Below are positions 1 to 6,756 of a stretch of 64,000 nt of DNA, one piece after another. Origin of the DNA: Sinomicrobium pectinilyticum (GTDB taxonomy: Bacteria > Bacteroidota > Bacteroidia > Flavobacteriales > Flavobacteriaceae); contig NZ_RJTM01000105.1 of the NCBI RefSeq assembly GCF_003725735.1, positions 1-64,000 of the forward strand. Direction: 5' to 3'. Positions within the stretch are counted from its first letter, which is position 1, and the number at the start of each line of letters is the position of its first letter. Made by a program: the position numbers and the translations under genes. A model generated the notes under the pieces. It did not search any database, was not told the DNA's origin, and saw only the letters and a list, made by a program, of their open reading frames with translations.

Positions 1-84
1 GAACCTTGGCGCATATACACAGTGTTTATGTTTATACCAATGGTCCGGGATTTCAAACCCTCCCCCCTTCGCTACGCTCAGGTA

Positions 85-121
85 CCTCCCTTCTCCCGAT
101 AATCATCGGGATGAAGGGAGG
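85..121. repeat. Long intergenic hairpin (16-bp stem)
   Basis: CCTCCCTTC at 85-93 pairs with GAAGGGAGG at 113-121, and TCCCGAT at 94-100 pairs with ATCGGGA at 105-111. This leaves an AATC loop and one bulged T at 112. The inner 18 bases (94-111) recur exactly at 9889-9906 upstream of ald, so this is a dispersed palindromic repeat rather than a metG-specific signal. Confidence 0.75.
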
Positions 122-216
122 AGCCTTTTTAACTTTTAATAAAACACAGCACATAAGTCTTTTCAGGCTATTCTAACACTAACTAAATGACATTGCCTTA
201 AAGGGCCGGGTAAAAA

Positions 217-234
217 TCCCGAAAGCTTTCGGGA
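217..234. repeat. Perfect 18-bp palindrome
   Basis: TCCCGAAAGCTTTCGGGA is its own reverse complement. It shares the TCCCGA...TCGGGA arms with the palindromes at 94-111, 6394-6412 and 9889-9906, which suggests one family of short intergenic palindromes with variable centres. Confidence 0.65.
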
Positions 235-286
235 GAGGGAAATCCACCCAGATCGAATTTTATCACATACTAAAAATAATACTGAA

Positions 287-2353
287 TCAGGAGATCGTTT
301 CCCCGTTATCTGCTGCATCGTCCGGATTCATGAAAACCAGTTTGCCCTCGCTGTTCTGTGTCATCAGTATCATTCCCTGGCTCTCCACTCCCCTGAGTTT
401 TCTCGGGGCGAGGTTGACCAGCACGGTTACCTTTTTACCGATAATTTCCTCCGGCTTAAAACTCCCGGCTATACCGGAAACTATGGTCCGGACATCAAGA
501 CCGGTATCTACTTTCAGAATGAGCAGTTTATCGGCCTTTTTCATCTTTTCTGCCTCGATAATGGTCCCCACACGCATATCCAGTTTGGCAAAGTCTTCGT
601 AGGATATGGTTTCTTTCTGCGGAGTTACCTCTTTATTTCCGGCTTTATTATCGAGTTTGGTCTGTTCCAGGCACTCCAGTTGCTTTTCTATTTCCGCATC
701 TTCTATCTTGGTGAACAACAGTTCGGCCGGGTTAATACGGTGTCCTGCCGAAAGAATATCTTTCCCCTCCGTAACAGCATCCCACGGTGATTTTTCTTCG
801 GAAACGGGGCGACCCAGCATTTTTTGCAGTTTTTTCGCAGTAAACGGCAGGAAGGGTTCGCTCAGCACACCCAGCACACCGGCTACCTGCAGTGCCACGT
901 ACATGATGGTCCGTACTCTTTCCGCATCTTCTTTTATCAACTTCCACGGCTCCTCATCTGCCAGGTACTTGTTACCCAACCGTGCTACATTCATCAACTC
1001 GCCAAGCGCTTCCCGGAAGCGGTAACGCTCCACGGAAGAAGATATGATCTCCGGATATTTCTTGAGTTCTGCCAGGGTTTCCTCGTCCCTGGGTGTGAAA
1101 GTTACCGGGACAGGGATAACCCCGTCGTAATATTTGTTGGTAAGGACGATAACCCGGTTTACAAAATTTCCGAAGATGGCCACCAGTTCGTTGTTGTTCC
1201 TGGCCTGAAAATCCTTCCAGGTAAAATCGTTGTCCTTGGTTTCAGGAGCATTGGCTGTTAACGTATACCGGAGTACATCCTGTTTTTCCGGGAAATCCTC
1301 CAGGTATTCGTGTAGCCAAACCGCCCAGTTTTTTGACGTGGATAGTTTATTCCCTTCGAGGTTCAGGAATTCATTGGCCGGAACATTATCCGGCAATATA
1401 TAACTTCCTTCTGCCTTGAGCATAGCCGGGAAGATCACACAGTGGAAGACGATATTGTCTTTCCCAATAAAATGTACCAGTTTGGTGTCTTTATCTTTCC
1501 AGTAGGGCTCCCAGTCTGTCCCTTCGCGCTCCGCCCACTCTTTGGTAGACGAAATATATCCTATGGGCGCGTCGAACCACACATAAAGCACTTTCCCTTC
1601 GGCACCTTTCACCGGTACGGGGATCCCCCAGTCCAGGTCGCGGGTAACGGCACGGGGTTTAAGCCCGTCATCCAGCCACGATTTTACCTGGCCGTATACA
1701 TTGGGTTTCCAGTCGTTTTTATGTCCTTCGAGTATCCATTCCCTCAAAAAGGCATCGTATTGATCTAACGGAAGAAACCAGTGCCTGGTCTCTCTCAGTA
1801 CCGGTTTGGTCCCGGTTATGGTCGATTTCGGGTTGATCAGGTCCGTGGCATTCAGTGAGGTCCCGCAGTTTTCACACTGGTCCCCGTATGCCTCCTCGTT
1901 TCCGCATTTCGGACAGGTCCCCGTAACAAAACGGTCGGCCAGGAACTGCCCGGCTTTTTCATCATACAGCTGCTCGGTCACTTCTTCTATAAATTTTCCG
2001 TCATCATATAGTTTGCGGAAAAAACCGGATGCCGTTTTATGGTGTATCTCTGCAGAAGTACGGGAATAATTGTCGAATGATATCCCGAAATCCGCGAAGG
2101 ATTTTTTGATGATCGTGTGATATTTGTCTATAATCTCCTGTGGCGTAACACCTTCTTTCTTCGCCCGCATGGAAATAGCCACCCCGTGTTCGTCACTTCC
2201 GCAGATAAAAGCGACATCTTTTCCCCGTAACCTGAGATAACGGGCATAAATATCGGCCGGGACATAAACCCCTGCCAGGTGACCGATGTGTATGGGCCCG
2301 TTGGTATAGGGTAATGCTGACGTGATCGTATAGCGCTTCGGGTCTTGTGGCAT
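287..2353 (-). CDS. metG: Methionyl-tRNA synthetase
   Basis: Class I aminoacyl-tRNA synthetase that charges tRNA-Met in the cytoplasm. The 688-residue product has the HIGH signature at residues 22-25 (HIGH in GPIHIGHL). A zinc-knuckle insertion of CPKC and CENC starts near residue 147, and the KMSKS loop appears as KLSTS near 336-340, the usual MetG variant. The last about 105 residues are a Trbp111/EMAP-type tRNA-binding domain (DMRVGTI), as in the long dimeric MetRS form. The start is an ATG at 2353 directly before [15 protein letters not shown], the expected N-terminus. The gene is divergent from the LD-carboxypeptidase gene. Confidence 0.98.
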   Translation of the reverse strand: MPQDPKRYTITSALPYTNGPIHIGHLAGVYVPADIYARYLRLRGKDVAFICGSDEHGVAISMRAKKEGVTPQEIIDKYHTIIKKSFADFGISFDNYSRTSAEIHHKTASGFFRKLYDDGKFIEEVTEQLYDEKAGQFLADRFVTGTCPKCGNEEAYGDQCENCGTSLNATDLINPKSTITGTKPVLRETRHWFLPLDQYDAFLREWILEGHKNDWKPNVYGQVKSWLDDGLKPRAVTRDLDWGIPVPVKGAEGKVLYVWFDAPIGYISSTKEWAEREGTDWEPYWKDKDTKLVHFIGKDNIVFHCVIFPAMLKAEGSYILPDNVPANEFLNLEGNKLSTSKNWAVWLHEYLEDFPEKQDVLRYTLTANAPETKDNDFTWKDFQARNNNELVAIFGNFVNRVIVLTNKYYDGVIPVPVTFTPRDEETLAELKKYPEIISSSVERYRFREALGELMNVARLGNKYLADEEPWKLIKEDAERVRTIMYVALQVAGVLGVLSEPFLPFTAKKLQKMLGRPVSEEKSPWDAVTEGKDILSAGHRINPAELLFTKIEDAEIEKQLECLEQTKLDNKAGNKEVTPQKETISYEDFAKLDMRVGTIIEAEKMKKADKLLILKVDTGLDVRTIVSGIAGSFKPEEIIGKKVTVLVNLAPRKLRGVESQGMILMTQNSEGKLVFMNPDDAADNGETIS

Positions 2354-2455
2354 AGTATGTTATTTTCTTATGTTGTTTACTGTAAAAAGAGACTCATCCG
2401 GACAAATCCGTGAAGTCCTGTCCTTTAAAATCAGGCACACAGCCCGATCAGGGTG

Positions 2456-2463
2456 CAAAAATA
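2456..2463 (-). promoter_or_regulatory. Candidate -7 element for metG
   Basis: Read on the minus strand this is TATTTTTG, a full match to the Bacteroidota -7 consensus TAnnTTTG, about 100 bases upstream of the metG ATG. No clear -33 TTTG is present at the expected distance. Confidence 0.35.
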
Positions 2464-2567
2464 AGCATTAGGATGGATTACACCTTAAAAATCGGGAAAT
2501 CATGGCCCTGTTTCCCGGCTAATTTGTTATTTTGTTCCGTCGGATACTAATCATACCTGGATTACGC

Positions 2568-3554
2568 ATGTTAAAATATACACAACACTTTGTATTTATC
2601 CTCTTTTTGGCCTTAATCACAGGAACAGGATATTCCCAAGACTCCATGATCTTTCCCCCGAACCTTAAAAAAGGAGATACCGTAGCTATTGTAGCCACGG
2701 CCCGAAGCTTTCAGCCGGAAGACCTTCAACCGGCCATAGATACCCTTCGCGGGTGGGGCTTACATGTGGTACCGGGAAAAACCATAGGACCGGAATACCA
2801 TCAGCTTTCGGGAACGGACAAAGCCCGTGCCCGGGATTTACAGAACATGCTGGATAACCCGGCTATCAAAGCCATCTGGGCGGCAAGGGGAGGTTACGGC
2901 ACGGTAAAAATCGTGGATATGCTAGATTTTACCAGGTTCCGTCAAAAACCCAAATGGATCATCGGTTACAGCGATGTTACCGTGCTGCACAGCCATATTC
3001 ACAACCTGGGTATAGCCACCCTGCATGCTACCATGCCTATCAATGTGAAAAAGAACTCCGAAGAAACTATACAGAGCCTGAAAAAAGCCCTTTTCGGCGA
3101 AAAACTGCAATATACCATCCCCTCACGTGTACAGAATCGTACAGGTATTGCAGAAGGGAAAATGGTCGGGGGGAACTTATCTATTCTCTACAGCCTGCTC
3201 GGTTCTCCCTCGGCGATAAAAACAGACGGGAAAATACTGTTTATCGAAGATCTGGATGAATACCTCTACCACATAGACCGTATGATGATGAACCTGAAAC
3301 GCAACGGGTACTTTGATAATATCAAAGCCCTGGTGGTGGGTGGTATGACCAGGATGCACGATAACAGCATTCCCTGGGGGAAAGATGCCATAGGTATTGT
3401 AAAGGAAATCGCGGACAAGTATAATTTTCCGGTATGTTTCGATTTTCCCGCAGGCCATCTCCAGGACAACCGTGCCCTGGTCCTGGGTAAAGAGGCAAAA
3501 CTTACCGTTGCCCGAGATTCCGTTACACTGGAATTTGAGAAAGCAAAAAAATAA
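2568..3554 (+). CDS. LD-carboxypeptidase (peptidase S66), secreted
   Basis: Serine peptidase of family S66, which cleaves the L,D bond of the murein tetrapeptide during peptidoglycan recycling or remodelling. The catalytic set is readable: nucleophile Ser135 in GYSDVT, Glu227 in FIEDLDEY and His297 in PAGHLQDNRA. The RGGYG motif precedes the nucleophile. With the ATG at 2568 the protein is 328 residues and begins with a Sec signal peptide (hydrophobic core FVFILFLALITG, ending GYSQ), so it acts in the periplasm. Cytoplasmic LdcA homologues lack this signal. An in-frame TTG at 2532 would add 12 residues in front of the signal and is less likely. Confidence 0.93.
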   Translation: MLKYTQHFVFILFLALITGTGYSQDSMIFPPNLKKGDTVAIVATARSFQPEDLQPAIDTLRGWGLHVVPGKTIGPEYHQLSGTDKARARDLQNMLDNPAIKAIWAARGGYGTVKIVDMLDFTRFRQKPKWIIGYSDVTVLHSHIHNLGIATLHATMPINVKKNSEETIQSLKKALFGEKLQYTIPSRVQNRTGIAEGKMVGGNLSILYSLLGSPSAIKTDGKILFIEDLDEYLYHIDRMMMNLKRNGYFDNIKALVVGGMTRMHDNSIPWGKDAIGIVKEIADKYNFPVCFDFPAGHLQDNRALVLGKEAKLTVARDSVTLEFEKAKK

Positions 3555-3561
3555 TAACCGA

Positions 3562-4023
3562 CTATTTTTCCAGTTTCACCTCAATGCTGAAATCACCGGA
3601 CCACGGATCTCCGGCCATCATATTCTCTCCTACCGACAAAACATAGATGCCGGGCTTTTCCAGGTTGTATTCCAGTTCCCGGCCAAAAGGACCGTCCGCC
3701 GAGCCATCCGGAAGAAATATCTGGGTAAAGCGCAGGTTGGCCAGTGTATCTTCCGATTCCAGTCTCGCCGATACTGTTGCCGGAGCATCGGTTTTAAGGA
3801 TAAAATACTTTTTGTCCCGTTCCTCTTTATACACCTTTCCCCTAACAAAGCCGTTTTCCAGCGACAATGCCAGCGTATCACGGGAAACTTCCGTTACTCC
3901 CGCCACAGGTTTTCCGGCAGGTCCGTGTTTTTCCTGTTCCTTTTTTTCCGGCCTGCCTCCGCAGGCGATCAGGAATAACGATAGTACCAACCCCAGGACA
4001 ACTCCTGATTTTTCAAATCGCAT
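3562..4023 (-). CDS. Small putative lipoprotein of unknown function
   Basis: A 153-residue protein with a lipoprotein signal: a hydrophobic core followed by the lipobox LIAC, making the cysteine at about residue 21 the likely lipidated N-terminus. A charged linker rich in Lys, Glu and Gly follows. The C-terminal half (YILSV... GDPWSGDFSIEVKLEK) looks like a compact beta-sandwich resembling bacterial pre-peptidase C-type or discoidin-like domains, but this is only an impression. It ends 7 bases from the LD-carboxypeptidase stop codon, tail to tail. The function is unknown. Confidence 0.7.
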   Translation of the reverse strand: MRFEKSGVVLGLVLSLFLIACGGRPEKKEQEKHGPAGKPVAGVTEVSRDTLALSLENGFVRGKVYKEERDKKYFILKTDAPATVSARLESEDTLANLRFTQIFLPDGSADGPFGRELEYNLEKPGIYVLSVGENMMAGDPWSGDFSIEVKLEK

Positions 4024-4570
4024 ATCTAAAATGTTTATACATAAAAATACGAATATAACTGCAAAACAAGGTGTGATTACCCAAAGAATCCTAGGGCAAA
4101 TGCATTAAAAAAACTATAATTGCAACGTTTAATGGTTCCAGGTTTAGAATTCCAGGTTACAAGTTTGGCCTTGCCTGAATAAGGTTGCCGGTTCCGGTTT
4201 TTTATATTTTACCTCTAACCTGTAATCTGCCCTTCGGCTTTAGTTTCTGCCCATCCGGCGGATATCCTGAGCATTCTAAGGGCTCAGAGACCGGGAGAAT
4301 TGGTGATTTATAGTGTTTTGTTGTGAACTTATGATGGGAACTAAGTTTGGGAGTTCCGGAGTTTGTAGGGAAGGTTTCCGTTTCAACTCCCTGACTAACC
4401 AACTCCGAACTCATCAACAACCGGAAAACCGGCAAACCGGTAACCGGACACCCCTTAAGCTTTTAACCTTAAATGAAATTACTCCATTATAATGCGTTTG
4501 TCCTGGAAAGAATCCCGGAACATAGCGGGTTTTTACGTATTTTTACGGGTAAGGGTGAAAAACAGGAACC
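4024..4570. other. Gene-free stretch with degenerate intergenic repeats
   Basis: About 550 bases with no credible gene. The part from about 4130 to 4230 contains repeated runs of the type CCAGGTTTAGAATTCCAGG and AACCTGTAATCTG. The same word family occurs at 6621-6640 and at both ends of the element at 15722-15975. I read this as worn intergenic repeat sequence. A 77-codon frame on the minus strand (4202-4435) overlaps these words and has no recognisable protein character. Confidence 0.5.
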
Positions 4571-4930
4571 ATGGCAGCACATAACGACTTCGGCAAAAAG
4601 GGGGAAGAACTGGCTACACAACACCTGTTAGAAAACGGGTACGATATTCTGGAACGGAATTACGTCTTTGACAAAGCAGAGATAGATATTATAGCGCGAA
4701 AAGAGGACATCCTGGCCGTTGTAGAAGTAAAAGCAAGGAGTTCGATAGATTTCGGGAACCCGCAGGACGCTGTCAATAAAAAGAAAATACAGTTGCTGGT
4801 CAAAGCCATCGATCATTATATTGTTACAAACAATATGGATGCGGAGGTCCGTTTTGATATTATCACCATTACCAAAAACAATAAAATCCATACCCTCGAA
4901 CATATGCAGGATGCCTTTTATCACTTTTAA
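4571..4930 (+). CDS. YraN/UPF0102 family nuclease-fold protein
   Basis: A 119-residue member of the UPF0102 (YraN) family. The protein has the restriction-endonuclease-like core: the early helix GKKGEELATQHLLENGY, then AEIDIIARK and VVEVKAR, which supply the D and ExK of a PD-(D/E)xK site. The length matches the family. Its cellular job is not settled; some members are proposed to act on branched DNA. It stands alone, in the same direction as the ACT-domain gene 160 bases downstream. Confidence 0.92.
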   Translation: MAAHNDFGKKGEELATQHLLENGYDILERNYVFDKAEIDIIARKEDILAVVEVKARSSIDFGNPQDAVNKKKIQLLVKAIDHYIVTNNMDAEVRFDIITITKNNKIHTLEHMQDAFYHF

Positions 4931-5036
4931 CCCCTGAATTGTACCCCTTCGCAAGTTATAAACACGGATTTTTCACATGACACTTGCATAAAAAACCTAC
5001 TGTTCAATATTTTTATTAATTTATTTTAAATTACTA

Positions 5037-5068
5037 TTTGTTTTAAATAAAACAATTTGTTAATTTAG
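5037..5068 (+). promoter_or_regulatory. Candidate promoter of the ACT-domain gene
   Basis: A -33 TTTG (5037-5040) is followed after 20 bases by TAATTTAG (5061-5068), one mismatch from TAnnTTTG. The spacing fits the Bacteroidota primary sigma factor. The ATG follows 24 bases later in an AT-rich, Shine-Dalgarno-less leader. Confidence 0.5.
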
Positions 5069-5092
5069 CCCCGTAAACCAAAACCATTCAAG

Positions 5093-5752
5093 ATGAAAAC
5101 CATTTCTTCCGTAGTTGAGAATTACATTAAAACAAAGCCTTTTCTGCAGAGCGCTTTGGCACAGGGCATTATCAATCTCACCTCTTTATCCAGGATTATC
5201 GGACCGGAGATAGAGGAACAACTGGGAAAAGAGGTAAGAAGCGGAGCTGTTGTGATGGCACTCAAACGTTTATCCATGGACATGGAATTCCGGGCCACAC
5301 ACAAAATACTGAAGGTGCTTAAAAACATCGGTGAGATTACCGTACGTTCGTCACTCACGGATTACACCTTCCTGCTGTCCGATACCATCCTCAACAGCCA
5401 GGCCAGCCTGCTCAAGGAGGTAAATAAAAACAAAGATGCCTTCTACACGTCTTCCAGGGGGGTCAACGAAACCAATATTGTGGTGAGCAATTCGCTCAAC
5501 CCTATGGTGGAATCCTTGTTCCGGGAAGAAAAAATGACGCAGAAAGTAGAAGACCTGGCGTCCATCACGGTAAAGCTTCCCGAAGAAAACGTGGTTATTC
5601 CCGGCATCTATTATTTTATTTTTCAGCGACTGGCATGGGAAGGGATTATTCTCCATGAGGTAATTTCCACCACCAACGAATTTACTATTATCGTAGGCGA
5701 AGGACAAATAGACAAAGCGTTTAAAGTGATCAAGGACCTGAAGAACTTATAG
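5093..5752 (+). CDS. ACT-domain-like protein, often labelled aspartate kinase in Flavobacteriia
   Basis: A 219-residue cytoplasmic protein. The N-terminal half is helical (VVENYIKTKPFLQSAL... SRIIGPEIEEQLGK) and resembles a small helix-turn-helix-like module. The C-terminal half has two stretches with the beta-alpha-beta pattern of ACT domains (TNIVVSNS... and NEFTIIVGEGQIDKAFKVI). No kinase domain is present, so an aspartate kinase label would be wrong. A role as a small-molecule-sensing regulator is an inference. Its own promoter-like sequence lies directly upstream. Confidence 0.7.
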   Translation: MKTISSVVENYIKTKPFLQSALAQGIINLTSLSRIIGPEIEEQLGKEVRSGAVVMALKRLSMDMEFRATHKILKVLKNIGEITVRSSLTDYTFLLSDTILNSQASLLKEVNKNKDAFYTSSRGVNETNIVVSNSLNPMVESLFREEKMTQKVEDLASITVKLPEENVVIPGIYYFIFQRLAWEGIILHEVISTTNEFTIIVGEGQIDKAFKVIKDLKNL

Positions 5753-5904
5753 GCGTCATAAAGTTCCCTTCCGGACAACCTCCTCCCCTTTCTACTACCG
5801 CCCCGGTCCCTGATTTTTTAAAAGGATGACTCGCCTGCACGGAAATTTCCGTTTTGTTTTGTATTTTGCCGCAGATTCTGTCTGTATCTTCAAAATACAC
5901 CCTT

Positions 5905-6372
5905 ATGCAATTAGCGCAAGTAAACATCGCCCGTATGAAAGGAGCGATCGATAGCCCCGTGATGTCCGGTTTCGTAGCCAGCCTGGACCGCATCAATGCC
6001 CTGGCAGAAAGCAGTCCCGGGTTTGTATGGCGGCTTAAAGACGATGATAACAATGCTACCTCCATGAAAATATACGACGATGATTTTATTATCGTCAATA
6101 TGTCCGTATGGGAGGATACGGATTCGCTCTTCCGTTATGTTTACCAGTCGGGCCATGTGGAAGTATTCAGGCGGAAAAAGGAATGGTTCCACAAAATGCG
6201 GGAAATGCATATGGCCCTTTGGTATGTGGAAAACGGCGTCTTCCCCTCGGTAGCCGATGCCCGTGAACGGCTGGAGCATATCCGGAAATACGGGGAAACA
6301 CCTTATGCCTTTACCTTTAAAAAGAAGTATTCCCCGACGGACCTTAAAGAATATGTTCATAGGTCCGTTTAA
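5905..6372 (+). CDS. DUF3291 domain protein
   Basis: A 155-residue protein beginning MQLAQVNIARMKG and containing WRLKDDD, VNMSVWED, WFHKMREMHMALWYV and EHIRKYGETPYAFTF, the recognisable pattern of the DUF3291 family (dimeric alpha-beta barrel-like fold related to antibiotic-biosynthesis monooxygenases). The ATG at 5905 is preferred over the in-frame codon at 5854, which would add 17 residues not seen at the start of the family. The reaction is unknown. Confidence 0.85.
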   Translation: MQLAQVNIARMKGAIDSPVMSGFVASLDRINALAESSPGFVWRLKDDDNNATSMKIYDDDFIIVNMSVWEDTDSLFRYVYQSGHVEVFRRKKEWFHKMREMHMALWYVENGVFPSVADARERLEHIRKYGETPYAFTFKKKYSPTDLKEYVHRSV

Positions 6373-6375
6373 ATA

Positions 6376-6427
6376 AGCCGGGGCTTCGGTACATCCCGAA
6401 CGGAGTTCGGGACACTCAGCCACCTCC
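6376..6427 (+). repeat. Dispersed hairpin repeat, copy 1
   Basis: The outer arms read CCGGGGCTTCGGTACA and CACTCAGCCACCTCCG around an inner hairpin (TCCCGAA at 6394-6400 with TTCGGGA at 6406-6412). The same outer arms occur in reverse orientation at 15779-15827 around a different inner hairpin. It has the look of a REP-like intergenic element. Confidence 0.7.
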
Positions 6428-6666
6428 GTTTTGGCTTAATGAATGACCCCGGAGCAAGTCCGAAAGGCATTCGGGAAAAGGATAAAGTGATAAATTAGTT
6501 ATTCACGCGAATTAAAGGTTGAAATTAAACTTTTGCAGCTTTATAGTTTGTTACGATTTAATTACTGATTGTGAAGTTATTGTGTCATTCAGGCAATCCC
6601 TACAAACTCAGTAACACTGTGAAACCTGGAACCATAAAATCCCCGTCCGTCTAGCTTTTCCGTATA

Positions 6667-6697
6667 TTGCCTGTTTCGTTCAATAACTGTATTTTTG
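6667..6697 (+). promoter_or_regulatory. Promoter of leuS
   Basis: TTG at 6667-6669, 20 bases, then TATTTTTG at 6690-6697, a full match to TAnnTTTG. A start about 7 bases further would give a leader of roughly 50 bases before the leuS ATG. Confidence 0.55.
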
Positions 6698-6756
6698 CGC
6701 ATCATTCGTGTTCTAATCAGCTAAAAAGCATTCCGTAAAAACGGTAATATCCGCAT

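Larger units (their letters stand above)
1..286. other. Gene-free left edge with palindromic repeats
   Basis: No convincing coding region is visible between the window edge and the metG stop codon. The stretch holds two strong palindromes, listed separately, in a C-rich and T-rich context. It lies downstream of metG, so the palindromes could help stop or stabilise its transcript, but neither is followed by a good T-run in the metG direction. Confidence 0.6.
6373..6756. other. Gene-free stretch before leuS
   Basis: About 380 bases. From left to right it holds the hairpin repeat at 6376-6427, a weaker hairpin (CCGAA...TTCGG, 6460-6475), an AACCTGG-type repeat word near 6620, and the leuS promoter at 6667-6697. 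No reading frame with protein character was seen. Confidence 0.6.

Noticed and set aside
4202-4435. 77-codon frame on the minus strand
   Set aside because: It overlaps worn intergenic repeats, has no start-site support and no protein-like composition.
5093-5752. Aspartate kinase label for the 219-residue protein
   Set aside because: No kinase domain is present; only an ACT-like region is visible.
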